64,000 nt of DNA from Membranipora membranacea (Eukaryota > Bryozoa > Gymnolaemata > Cheilostomatida > Membraniporidae): contig OU612067.1 of NCBI GenBank assembly GCA_914767715.1, positions 25,580,162 through 25,644,161 of the forward strand, written 5' to 3'. The notes beneath the pieces were generated by a model. It ran no database searches, was not told where the DNA came from, and saw only the letters and a program-made list of their open reading frames with translations. Each line of letters starts with the position of its first letter. The stretch's first letter is position 1. Shown here one piece after another: positions 38,571 through 49,884 of the stretch. Made by a program: the position numbers and the translations under genes.

Positions 38571-39626
38571 TCACTTTGTACTATAACCAAGCTTCTGAAG
38601 AAGACTTTCCTTAGTAGACTTATTGTTACACTTTGTAGTGTTTCGTTTGTCTACTGCTGGATGGAGTATGAGCATCTTCTGCAGAGTGCTTCGTTCTTCT
38701 GGGTCCTGGCTGTAACCTTTCTTCTTCATACACATGATTGCATTCGTTGTCATGTCACGCATTGATGTTTTGCCATCAGCTTGCTTAATCTGATCAGCAA
38801 TAGCACCAAGGAATGCTCCTCTTTCTGACATTCCTCCAACTACTGTTGAAATCAATAACAGAGTGTGCGCCCTGTCCAGTACTATGCTATTTCGCTGGCT
38901 TGTGGAGAGACCAGAATATACGGGTTGACAAGCCTGAATTATGACCACCTGTAAAATTCAATCATAGATATGTGTTGAATTTGTTAAGTCTTCAGACTCA
39001 GACATCGTAGAGGTAAGTTCTAAGTCGAAGTGATAACTAAAAGTCTCAAACACAGGGGAGGACGATTAACGGATAGTAACATTGTAACTAATTTGTACTT
39101 TGATCCACACAGCGGATATCCTGGTGCTATCTCCAGAATATCCAGTTATGATCCAATCTATGTAAATATATTCTAAGATAAACCTCACATTCACCTACCA
39201 ACGGGATGTTTGCAGGTAGCCTCGCCTTCAGCAGATCTAAAATATTTGATATCGGCATTTTAGAGTCATTGGCACCTGCTAGATTTCCGGCTTCTCCGTG
39301 TGACATCAGCGAGACAAAAAGTAGTGAGAGGCCTTCAGATAGCAGCTTACTGAGCTCACTATCGATGATGGGAGGTAGCGTCTTCGCATCAGTCCATTCG
39401 GATAAGCTGGTCGTGATCCCAACATGTGTTAAGCTGTCTCCGATGGCGTTAGCCTCCTCAGTAGCACCCTCTCTCTGATCTGTGCTATACAGCACTAATC
39501 CAAACGGCTTGACATGAGTCTGCATGATTGGTATGATGTACTGATCACTTCTATCAAAGAGCAGACTGATATCTTCTGTATTTAGTGGGTGTTTCTCTAC
39601 AAGCTCCTTCAGTGTCTTCGCCTCAC
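38571..39626 (-). CDS. Caspase-like protease domain exons
   Basis: Exons 39626-39199 and 38948-38571 carry a caspase (C14) fold. The start is FGLVLYSTDQREGATEEA, where the Arg aligns with the first S1-pocket Arg of caspases (as in SRSGTDVDA). It is followed by LLFVSLMSHGEAGNLAGAN with the catalytic His, and VVIIQACQPVYSG with the catalytic Cys. The small-subunit-like part reads LLLISTVVGGMSERGAFLGA. The intron falls four codons before IQAC (donor TTG/GTAGGT). The usual QACRG is QACQP here, and no long inter-subunit linker with obvious Asp sites is seen between large and small parts. Activity is likely, but the cleavage preference may not be strict Asp. Confidence 0.85.
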
Positions 39627-42600
39627 CTGATCAAAAACACGTCATTCAAATGATAGTTTTAACCAGTTATATACTTCGTATGCTCATCTGGGCATGGCCA
39701 CAGTAAAATAAGCGTATAATTCTCAGTTTTTTATTTTTTTATCAACATTGAAGACTGGACGAGATATAAATCGCAGGGTACGATCAACATTGCTGCCCTT
39801 AATGTTGTACTTATTTTATGCATATTTCAAACTTACTTGATAAGTTGATGTTTGAAACATACTGCTTGAGCACATCCTGTCCCTTTTCAACAACGACTGA
39901 ACCTGAAATGGAGATAATTGGGTGTTTAAAGCTGCTGATAGAGAGACCAAATATTCATTGATTCATTGTGTAGAGTGAGCAAAGCTTAGATGCGTGTTAA
40001 CACATCGATACTAAAGTGGAACACCGGAGCCACTCCCATAAACCACACATGTTCTCTATTCCATTCTAGTTCTCGTTCTGAAAATCGGCCCAAGGAGTGT
40101 GAAAATGAAGACCAATTACATTTTAGCGCAAAAATATAGATCTTTTAGCACTCATGTCGGAATAAATCAGCAAATTTCGATACTCTTCAGGTATATTTGA
40201 TTCATGAATATCTACTCACATGGATACATCAGCGGTGTTGGGATATCAGCATCTTGTGCACAGCTGAAAACCTCATCCCCACTGTAGATGTTACGAGCTG
40301 GTTCATTGGCTGCTAGAGTTTCTGTTTGGGACCAGGAGGGATCCACTTCTGTATGAGGAGACGGGTTGCTTGTAAGTAAGCAATGTGAACAGTAGAAAAC
40401 AGTCTCATAACGGACTCCTTTCCAAACAGATTTCAGCTCAGCAATCAGCTGTTGAAGAGAAGCCAGTTGTTTTGTCCAAGCCTCAGCGACGTTTTTAGGA
40501 AGAGCGAGAGTCAGTAGTGTGACACGGTTGTCAGAAGCATTGTGCAGCAGGTATTTCTGTATTCTGTTGCTTTGGGACACAACAGCACCATTAGTACCAA
40601 CAGCAGGAGAAGAGAATGGCTCGGAATTTTTATCCAGATATGCCGCTGTGATTAGTGAGAACACATAGCCAGGAACTTTAAGACCACGCAGGTACAAATC
40701 TACTTTAAGAGGTATACGGTTAGTAAAATCCCCTGACGCGTTGATCTTCCTAGTGGCAAAGTATGGTATGATGTATTTCTGATCACATGGTCTAGCATCT
40801 GGCCCACATAGATAGACTAGGTGAAATGATCTCAGAATTTCCACTGCAGCATCAGCTGGTAGTTGTGATTCTTTCTCCAACATATTTATGAGTAAAGCTG
40901 CTTCCATGACCCCAGACCTATTGTAAGTCGTTATCATATCCTGATATTTATGTTTTCCTATTGACTTGCCGTCATGTTCAAAAGGGATAAAGTTATCCAA
41001 ACGGGTCGACCAGTCTTTATCATGGGTGTGGCTATAGAGGATTTCTATCAGGCCAGTTATGATCTGGTGGCGGTGGAAGACATAACAGGAGAGCTTAGGA
41101 TTGTTTTTGAACCACATCAGTCGTCCGATTTCATGTAGATATTCCAGGGTCACGTGATCAGGGTCATTGGGGAACTTGATATCAATCTCTGAAAGTTTGA
41201 TAAACGGCTTGGTTGTTTCTGACTCGATATCAACAAGCATAACATACCAGCTGCCCGGTATTTCAGTATTCAATACGGCGCCTACAGCTACCAGCATTTC
41301 TTTAAGTGAGTCAATATCAGGTTTAGATGATTCGGTCGAGAAAACTGAAATCATATCAACCCTTATCAGAAGCTCTGAAATGTCAGTGAAGCTTTTCATG
41401 ATGAAGATTGGGCTCAGGGATGATGCCACATGTTTTTCGGACTGGATTATTTTGTGGCGTAATTTCTCGGTTGTGTCAATAAGCTGCTGTTTCCTCTGAT
41501 TGAAGCACTCATCAGATATCTTATCACAGTGAGTCAGAACTACTACTGGTCGACAGAGAGTAGGACAAGCTATGTACAGGTGGGACAGCCATTCGAGGCA
41601 AACATCCTGACATGCAGCTTCCTCCCCCTGCTGTACTACTAATCTGTCAAACTCTGCAATGTCAATCACAAGGAGAGGAACACTTTGCGACTTAAATGAC
41701 AGCTGGTAGCCAAAGTTATAGATTTTATGTCCTCCAAAGTCAACAAAGACCAGCTTAGTGTTTTGGTCGACAGCTGCCTCACAGACTTTGAATACTTTGG
41801 TAGCCTCATCTAACATCCCTTCAGTAGATGTTCGTGATGTGAGTACTCTTTTGTTCTGCTGAACACTCTTCACTAGACTTGTTTTCCCTGCTTCACTCTT
41901 CCCAATAACAGTCACAGGTATGAATCGCAGATTACTACCTTTTTCCAATTTGAGGTCTGAATAGTATTTTCTCACAGCAGTCACACCCTGTTTGCAGACA
42001 GCATATGGAGGAGATGTTAGTGCAGTACAGCCATCACAGTCAAAAGTTGTGAGTGTTTTGATGCTGAACAGGCTCTCAGGTAGTGTGGTGAGTGATGAGT
42101 TATCACTGATATCCAGTGCACGAAGGTTACTCAGCTCTCCTACGCTGCAATAATAAATTATGTTTTTTACTTCACGAGGAAAATCTACGATCTTCACTGT
42201 GTATGTATTTTTTACTTGCTGAACGAAAATCTCCATTTGCATTAGCATCATTAAAACTCTTTTGCTTTTTTGTTCTTTATTTGTCGGATAACCATGTTTG
42301 GTTATGGTAGGTAGTAATGAGTCAGAAAATATACTTAAGACTGTCCGCTATATCTTTAGTCCTTAATTTAGCATATTGCCGAATCCTGGTGTCAAGTTCT
42401 CAAACTCCTACTCATTAATGTAAGAACCCAATTTAGCTGGCAATTGCCAATAAAAACTTCAGGTGGTAGTGGGTAGACAACTAGCGCTAGAACAAAGGGG
42501 ATTCTCACTCTCCCCTAAATCCCCTAAATACCCTAAATTCCATTAGATCAGCAGTTGTAAGTTTATTAACAAAGTCACAATAAAACTTCCCATTACAATA

Positions 42601-43227
42601 TACCTATATATACTTTAACTTGCAAACAGCAGATGATATATATATATACTCTACTTCTCCACAGACTAACCACATACATTAAATGCAGTCAGAGCCATTT
42701 TGATATTTGGCCATATTTGATTTGCAATTTAGTAGATGGCTAAATTTTAACTGTGACCAACTAGTAAAAAATTATAATATTTCTTGATATTAGTATATAC
42801 CAGTTCATCATGTCATGTGATGACCATTGTAAATAAATTATATTGTTTATCAAAAACGCAAATTACTCAATATTACATTTTATGTTGATGTACTTGCAGT
42901 ATCTTTTTAATACATTTATCTAAAGTGATGAAATGATATTTCAACCAAAATTTCATTAGCCATAGAATGACTTCCTTGTGATCCAATATACATCTTTCAT
43001 CAAAAAGAGTTGATAGGTAAATGTTAGATTGATTTGCAGACTCGGACGTATAGGTATAGGATGTCAGTATAGGATGTCACACTCACCACTCAGGTAGCTG
43101 TTTGAGACCACAGTAACCCACACGTAACTCTCTCAGTGATCTCAGCTCACACAGCCACTCAGGTAATGTGTGCAGAGATGTATTACATGATACATTTAAT
43201 ACCTCCAGCTTAGTCAGTGACCTGATA
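38571..43227 (-). CDS. LRR-Roc-COR-caspase fusion protein (3' five exons)
   Basis: Five exons, 43227-43087, 42144-40220, 39902-39837, 39626-39199 and 38948-38571 (TGA), have GT-AG junctions and join in one frame (about 978 residues). Order of parts: LRR cassette, further LRRs (ELSNLRALDISDNSSLTTLP), Roc GTPase with P-loop GKSEAGKTS (about 41905-41877), DFGGH switch II (41741-41727) and a THCDK base-recognition motif, then a COR domain, a short linker, and a caspase-like domain with catalytic His in SHGEAG (codon 39300-39298) and Cys in IIQACQP (codon 38930-38928). Known Roco proteins (LRRK, MFHAS1, DAPK1) carry kinase or other outputs; here the output would be proteolysis. Function is inferred: ligand or damage sensing by LRRs, GTP-driven dimerisation by Roc-COR, protease activation. 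More LRR exons upstream probably belong to it; the start codon was not found. Confidence 0.88.
40220..42144 (-). CDS. Large exon encoding terminal LRRs, Roc GTPase and COR
   Basis: A single 1925-bp exon. It begins after TTATTATTGCAG and reads VGELSNLRALDISDNSS (LRR), a capping SPPYAVCKQGVTAVRKYY segment typical of the LRR-Roc junction, the Roc domain (GKSEAGKTS, FVDFGGHKIYNFGY, VVVLTHCDKI), then COR-like EYLHEIGRLMWFKNNPKLS and YVFHRHQIITGLIEIL. It ends ..PTPLMYP and splices in phase 1. There is no frame break over 641 codons, which argues strongly for selection. Confidence 0.92.
43087..43227 (-). CDS. LRR cassette exon 1 (intact, proximal)
   Basis: 141 bp (47 codons) encoding two LRR units ending in LPEW (start IRSLTKLEVLNVSCN, then LHTLPEWLCELRSLRELRV). 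It is entered in phase 2 and left in phase 2 (TG/), so it can be skipped or repeated without changing the frame. It splices directly to the Roc-COR exon at 42144. Confidence 0.9.
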
Positions 43228-43931
43228 CTGTAATATATACATGTATATATATATATATAATTATTAATACATCACATGAAATGAGAGGAGGAGCTTAGTA
43301 AACAAGTTATGCCGTATATCATAAGGATCTAATGGCAGCCCCTCAGTACGTAATCTTGTGTTTATAAAATCATCTCAAAGTATAATTTCCTTAGCACCGA
43401 TCTCGCTGCGACCAGGGGGGGGGGGGGAATTCTCCCTGCTGTGACAGATAGTTGACGACAAGAAGTGAAACGACAAATAATTATTTGTATGTCATACGCT
43501 ATATGATATAAGAATTCAAGACTAACTTCTAGTTGTATAGAAATAGAGGGCATTGGATATCCTGCATTCCATTTCTACATTGATTAACAATCGAGGATAA
43601 CATCTTCATATCTGCATCCAAAGATCAAAATTCAATAATAGCAAAAGCTCGAATATAAATATGAAATGCTCATTTATTGAATGTGAAGAAAAATGATAGA
43701 TAGTCACGGCTGAACAATATAAGAAATCATTTTTGAAAAAAATTAATTTTAGTCTGCATCCTTACTATGCAGCCTTACAATAAGTCATAGCTGGCGAGAA
43801 GGCAACCCATTTTTTCATCAACTTTATTTTTTAAGTTAACATTTAAAAAAATTGAAGATTATTGCAATATTTTTTTATCAGTGACAATGCTGTAGTAATT
43901 GACAGACTGAGAATAGCAGGTACAGACTCAC

Positions 43932-44035
43932 CACTCAGGTAGCTGTCTGAGATCACAGTCTCTCACATCTAACAATCTCAGTGCTCTCAGCTCACACAGC
44001 CCCTCAGGTAATGTGTGTATAGCTCTATTAACTGA
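43932..44035 (-). pseudogene. LRR cassette exon, 5' part lost to a repeat insertion
   Basis: The 3' 104 bases of a cassette (HTLPEGLCELRALRLLDV ... LPEW) with an intact GTGAGT donor. The 5' 37 bases are replaced at 44036 by the LINE-EN/(CCTAA)n/MITE composite. The junction is at the same codon as the insertion in the cassette at 55648, so it derives from the same event. It probably cannot be spliced in without a new acceptor. Confidence 0.8.
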
Positions 44036-44346
44036 GGATTATGCTGATTGACTTGAAATTTTAGAGCTGCCTACTCTCTGTGATTTTATTTCTGAGATGT
44101 CTAAAACTGTTTTTAACAAAATTGCGTCCAATGAAGACCATCCTCTTTTTAGTTGTGTAGTTTTTAACTGTGCAAAGGTATCCTCTTGCCTACATACCAT
44201 CTATCGCCCACCAAAGTGCAGGACTCAAAAGCGTTTAAAGATCTCTTTTCCGTACCACATGTTAGCTTTCAACAAAGTTTAAATTTCTCAATTTCATGTA
44301 CCAATCCAATTTTATCGCCTGTTGATACATGGATTAAAATAATAAG
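44036..44346 (+). mobile_element. LINE endonuclease fragment (copy 1)
   Basis: A plus-strand open frame (44097-44282) contains HTIYRPPK, the motif found near the C-terminal half of the apurinic-type endonuclase domain of LINEs (IYRPP). The fragment begins GGATTATGCTGATTGACTTG and runs into a CCTAA array at 44347. Copies are at 55752-56062 and 60249-60559. Confidence 0.55.
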
Positions 44347-44376
44347 CCTAACCTAACCTAACCTAACCTAACCTAA
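44347..44376 (+). repeat. (CCTAA)6 telomere-like array
   Basis: Six perfect CCTAA units between the LINE endonuclease fragment and the MITE-like element. On the other strand it reads TTAGG, the arthropod-type telomere unit, one base shorter than the TTAGGG of most animals. Confidence 0.9.
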
Positions 44377-44690
44377 TCGCTGGATCACATTGTCCCAGAT
44401 GACATTTGGATGCCATCCCAGATGTTTATCCCAGATGGTCCCAGTCTTATGTTCCCATCATAAAATTCATCCCAGACAAGCAGTTAGGTTTTTGTCTGGG
44501 ATAGTGCTGGGTGATGTTCACACTGTTTAGGATCGTCCCAGATAGTCCCAGATCAATCCAGATCATCCAAATGTCCGGTTCACATAGCACCCAGATGCAA
44601 AATGAGTTTGGGTCCGTCTGGGACAGCATCGGGAAAGTTTGACGCTTACGAACTTTCCAGATACTATCCCAGACGGACCCGTTATCCCAC
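44377..44690. mobile_element. MITE-like palindromic element, truncated copy 1
   Basis: It has the repeated motif TTCACATTGTCCCAGA in both orientations and a 71-nt hairpin at 44610-44680 (arms start GGGTCCGTCTGGGACAG). It shares order with 56089-56515 and 60615-61050 but ends abruptly at about 44680-44690, where an unrelated repeat begins. No transposase is encoded. Confidence 0.7.
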
Positions 44691-44935
44691 CTCCCGTTAT
44701 CCCATGAAGCCATTTCCCCCCTGGATGAGTTACCATGATGCCATTTTCATGCTTTGACAATTTCTCACCAATCCATTTTTCCACCAAGACATTTTCAGTT
44801 TGGGCTGTTTTCCGAACAAGCCATTTATCCTCCAAGATAAATTCCAAATTGACTGTTTTCCCACCAAGACAATTTGTCACACCATGCAGTTTTCCCGGCA
44901 TTGTTTTTTTTGACATATACTAACAGATTTCACGT
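44685..44935. repeat. Diverged tandem repeat block (copy 1)
   Basis: Units built around AAGCCATTT, CCACCAAGAC and related words recur every 25-60 bases. The block is repeated at 56660-56885, where it directly follows LRR-intron sequence. Open frames on either strand are by-products of the repeat. Confidence 0.55.
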
Positions 44936-45330
44936 CCAGTGAACGTTGTAAAAGGCAGTTTGGGTAATGGACCTGTGAGTTGATTTCATTGTTATAGTTT
45001 GTGGATTTTGTTTTGAGTTTTCCAGCGCACAAGTAATTGTACAACTGACTGATTTCAACAAAATGGTCAAAATGTTATAAAATACTTTTTCAGCAAAAGA
45101 ACTTTATTGTGCTTACAGCCTTTTCTGTACCAATCAGAGAAGAGCTGCGAGATCATAATAATGTAATTGAATATCTTACTGACCAATGGGCAGAACATAA
45201 ATTAGAGCATTGGGACATTTTTTCACACGCCATTTTGCTTCTACACATTATTCAAAAGTCGTACAGCATTCTTCGAGCCATATGTCTTGCTGAACAGATA
45301 TCTGGTAAATGCTGACAAGGTTATTAGCAA
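44936..45330. repeat. Dispersed repeat, copy 1 of 3
   Basis: The block starting TGGACCTGTGAGTTGA recurs at 61062-61430 and partly at 54755-54935. The plus open frame at 45109-45315 is shared in part by the other copies but has stops there (for example TAA at 61264), so it is not a conserved gene. Confidence 0.55.
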
Positions 45331-45529
45331 AATCCCTCTTTAAAATGAAGCTTACACCATGTGTGTATACTGCATGGCCTGACCAGGCATGTTAAAGTTT
45401 GTTGCACTAATTTTCAAGTTATTATCAATAACCACCAAACAATGTAAAGAAAATTAAACTCCTTTTGGGGTTTGAGGCTACAATTTTTTTCCGAGACAAT
45501 TTCATAACATCCAAGCTTTATCAAACTTT

Positions 45530-46345
45530 GGAATTGTTTCCTCTTGTAATAGTCGGGGATCCCAGGGTCAAAATCCATGTTGAAAGTGTAAAAGCTGAGT
45601 TTCATATATTATTTAGTATAAGTGTTATATTTTTGTATTCCACCCTCAGACCAGAAATCACAAGGGGTGTTTTATGGAATTTCACTCATGTTAATCAGGG
45701 GGGACAATTTTTTCCATAATCAACTTTTCAGAACATATCTTTAACTTGTGATTAGCTTTGTATAGGAATTAAAAATCATTTACCCAGATTGTTGATGTGC
45801 TGTCAATTGCGCAACGTCATGACCTTACATTAATTTTCTGTGTTTGTCATCTTGAGAGGTTTTTTTTCAATTATCTATGGGCTTGTCAGATACACTGAAT
45901 CAGCAGAAATTTTTTTAAGTGTCTAGAGAATAATAATTGAAGAATTTATTCAGCTATCTCTGATCAGTTGGAAATTATAATGAATTCAATTGAGTATGCC
46001 CCTTTATGAATGAAGTGAATTGACGTAACGCTAAACAATCATGATCGTATTGTGTGTAATTGTTGCAAATTTAAGTGTTTAGCTGTTTTAAAAAAGCTCT
46101 ACATTAACAGAAATCCAGGCTTGAGACATTCTGAACGATATCATATAATTCTAACTCATTATTCAGACACAATTAACCTGTTTTTTTACTATATATCATT
46201 ATTTATGTTTCGTTTTCTATTCGTAACAGAGGATTCTCAACGGTGCATTTACGATGTGTTATGTCTCAAAAACCAATTCAGACAAAATTGTGCGATCAAG
46301 CTATACTTTCATCAATTTTAATCACTGAAATCAAGACAATATCAT
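45530..46345 (+). repeat. Left arm of a long inverted repeat
   Basis: This is the reverse complement of 49885-50740, diverged and with small deletions (about 65 bases missing near 45750). The two arms enclose about 3.5 kb holding a LINE reverse transcriptase relic. The same arm recurs at about 61650-63080 (plus orientation) and 56890-57565 (minus orientation). Confidence 0.7.
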
Positions 46346-46739
46346 TTAAAGTTACAGAAGATTGGGGATGCACAGGAAAGATTCCATTCTATCGGTGAAC
46401 ACAAGCAGATGAATGAGCTGCCACAGATACTATGATTCAATTTTGCTTGCCTTTGGTCTATTCTAATTAACACATTATGTAGGACAGTAAAACAGTTAGA
46501 TATAAACGTCAGACAAATACACTCAACCTAAACCATGAGTTAATAAAGTTGCTAGCTCTGTTTAGTTACCAGGTTACAAACTCCAGCCTATCCAGCTTGG
46601 ACTTGAAGGAACCTATAAGTCATGCTCCGTTAACCAGTCCAGGTCAATCCTGTAAATAAATTTGAAAAGCCTAACGATTACTATGAGATGCACACTTGGG
46701 GAGGTAGTAGGCAAATATTCATGAGAATGACGCCTTGCT

Positions 46740-48830
46740 GAGGTGTGCTGATCTTGAGAGATGTTCTTACTAAGTACTTAAGCATTGTCGTCGTGGTAAT
46801 GGCTAAACACTTTGAGTCTGCGGTCACATCTGCGTCCGAGAGCTTGGGAAGTTTTGGAGTTCTAAAGACCAGTGGTGTTTGTTTTTTTGTTATTCCGTCT
46901 CATTATGCAGAAAAGACTTGCAGCCCTCCTTTGCACAGCTTCAAGCCTGTTGGCCAGACCATCATTCACACAGTTTCATGCGGCCAATGCACATCAGCAC
47001 CAGTCTTACTGGTTGGCTGTATGTGTCTTTTTCACAGCTTTGGAGATGGTCAGAGCGTTGCACCTATTAAACCTTAATGTGCTGTTAGTTTTGGAAGTGA
47101 TGTTGATTATGTGAGTTCGCCAGGTTAGCTTGCTGTTAAAGGTAACTCCCAGATATTTGACACCTTTGAGCTCTAAGTATTTTAGTGTGGTGTTGTTACA
47201 GTGGCGCTGAGGGGGCCAATAATGCTTTGAGAAAGTCAAGAGTTGCCTTCTCATGTGGTCGATCTCAAAGTCAAATCTTCCAACAAGCTTGAGAGGGTTT
47301 GAAGAACATCCCGCAAGTCCTGGCGGTTTTGGGTTGTATTGTATACCATTATGTCTTCCAGTAGTGTATTCATAGCATGGGCCAGGGGGCCATGGTCCTA
47401 CCATCCTACCACTACCACCCCATCAATTTTGAAAAAAACTCTTAAAATTCCCATAAGTGTTTTAAATACGCAATGACTCTATTTACGATTATCAATAACA
47501 GGTGATCAGGGGGCGCCTTGTGTAATATGTATGGATAATGAAGCAATAAAGCACCAATGAAGCTGTTTTATAATGGCAAATTTCAGCTTGCTATGAGGTT
47601 TAGAGTTCATCAACACATCAAAACTGATACATGTGAGCTATCCTTCAGCGCCATGGCCGGCCCTAAAACATACTTTGGGCCAACTTGAACAAACAGCCTC
47701 TGAACATTGCATGTTCTAAATTGGTTCGACACTATATAATAAATGTTCACCGATTCTTTTTCAGTTCTAAGTATCGATCACAGTAGAGATTAAATGATGT
47801 CCCTCCCTGTAACCCTAAGATCCCTGTGGCCAAATTATTGTCAATATTCTTCTCAAAAAGGACTGGAATGTCTCACAACTGCCTCTGATTTTTGATAGTT
47901 TTCTGGGGGAGGTCCCCCTTACCCTCTGGCGGGAAGGCGCTGAAGCACCCCTCCCGCCCCCATCCCGCCTGGCCCCACCACTTCAAAACCCATGGACACA
48001 GCCCTGATGTCATCTGCAAATAAGCGGACTATGCATTTAGTGTTCTCAGGTAAGTCATTGATGTAATACTTGAACAGAGTAGATTCTATGACTGATCCTA
48101 GGGGTACTACTGATATCCCATCGGCCATTGATGGTTCATCACTATCACCCAAAGCTCTCTGCTTTCTTCCAGACAAGAAGTCTTCTATGAATAAGACAAC
48201 TTGGAACATTGAACTAGCTTGTCAACCAGAAAACAGCAATCAGAGTTACTTGAATCTGAAAAAGGACTTACCGGGGGTTGCTTGCCCTCAGGGAAGGTGG
48301 TCGAGGGCTGGAGACCTGACCGTCATTCTTTTGAGAACTCTGGTACTAATACCATCTTGTCCGGGTGCCTATTTGACTTTGAGGGATATTAGTTTTTTCT
48401 GTACGCCCTAAGGGGCAATGATGTTTTCAGGCATCTTGGAGGCGAGTGTGAGGTATTGGTATGGGATGGGGTCTGAAGGATGTGAGAATACTGACATGAA
48501 TAGTTTATTTTGAACTTCTGCCTTACCTGCCAGTCAAATATGCCAAAAATCTGTTGAGCTATTCCTCTTGACTGTTATCCTCATCAGTAAACATTCTGTG
48601 GACATACTCCGGATGTTGTCTCCTCATCATTTTTGACCACTTGCCCGCAGGTGATACAATCAACCTTTATTTACTTACTTACTTTACTAAATAAGGCTAC
48701 TGTGCCTTTTACACCTCTTTTTCAATCTGTTCATCTTCAATCTCATGGAGTTGCTTGTCAATCCAGGGATGCGAGTCTCTGCGTCATTACTGCTTCTGGG
48801 GCACATAGATGTCCATGCCTTTAGATTAGT
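46740..48830 (-). mobile_element. LINE reverse transcriptase relic (copy 1)
   Basis: Minus-strand frame 48209-47919 carries a reverse transcriptase core: EDFLSGRKQRAL, VPLGSVIESTLF, YYINDLPEN and the catalytic box LFADDIRAVS (a YADD variant). Frame 47404-47006 carries the thumb motif LKGVKYLGVTFNSKLTWRTHI. The two are separated by a block (about 47297-47885) missing from the second copy at 63.1 kb, plus GC-rich repeat DNA (47930-47990). The coding frames are broken, so the element is inactive. Confidence 0.75.
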
Positions 48831-49884
48831 GACAACAAGGGTGTTATTCTGTCAGGAGGAGAGGCTCAAAGATGGACTGTGTTAAACCGTAATTGCCGAG
48901 TATGTCTCTGAATTTGGTATGTAGGGTTGGTATGTGGAGCCAGATGTTAGTGTCATATTTGACCAATCGAAGCTATAAACTCGAGTAGGCCATCTTGTTT
49001 CTGTTATATTAAAGCATTCTTAAATTGATTCGCCTAAACTCAAGCCTGGTAATGTGAAGGTACATACTTTTTGCTACAATATTTGTGGAATTTCTGTGAC
49101 GGGGATCCAACATCAGAAGATAAAATATAGTGGTTGTGGTCTGAAAAAACTACCTGGCGTTATTCGGGGCCTTAGATATCCTAATTTCTCAAATAAACTC
49201 CTTTGTGATTATTTGGAACCAACAGTGATGCCATAACCTTTCCATCAGCGGTGTAAGGAAGACGAAAAGATAGTTGGGACATTAAACTGGAAAGCGAGTC
49301 ATACATCTTTCCATCATTCAGTGAGTGCCCCAGGTTTTTCCAATACCATCCCTTGTGTACAACAGGAATTCTAAATTTTTGGCAGCAAAAAAACAAATCT
49401 TCTTGGTGTAATGAACCCAAAAATGACCAAAAGTGTAATCGATTGAATTTCCTACTTGAGGCTCAGTTCTAGACTGATGAGGCTATTATATGACCAATTT
49501 TGATCAAAATGTGGTGCGTTTTTTTTATCCTGTAACTGTATGCCTGATTGTTACTGCAATAGACATGTGCTTTCCCTCTGTGCATCCTACAATGAGATTA
49601 TGAATCAGTCAGCCTCCAAATGAACCTCCATCCATCTGATGACTTGCAATTACTTTTCTAACAGCTTTATTCCCTGTACAATACGGGACCTGAAACTGAC
49701 CAAGCACTAAACAAGGCCAATACACCAATGTAGGATGGGTAACGGTTACTGCTCTTATCCTGACGCCCCTACCCACGGGATGGTAAAATGGAAAAATGTT
49801 ATTCTATTATGTAGGCTAAACCTATGTCCAACAATCAAGGCACGACTCTTCTGCCAGCTAGGTATCTAGAGTGATGTTGTCTTG
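48831..49884. other. Unassigned repeat-rich DNA inside the inverted repeat
   Basis: No domain is recognised. Open frames at 49054-49236 (plus) and 49420-49181 (minus) lack family motifs. By position it might be the degraded upstream part of the LINE that lies on the minus strand. Confidence 0.3.

Noticed and set aside
44563-44916. Minus-strand 117-codon frame with repeated KW motifs
   Set aside because: It reflects a tandem DNA repeat shared with 56.6-56.9 kb, continues into the MITE-like element and has no start or splice context.
45109-45315. Plus-strand frame starting LTAFSVPIREE as a small gene
   Set aside because: The same DNA at 61.2 kb and 54.8 kb has stop codons and frame changes; it is a dispersed repeat.
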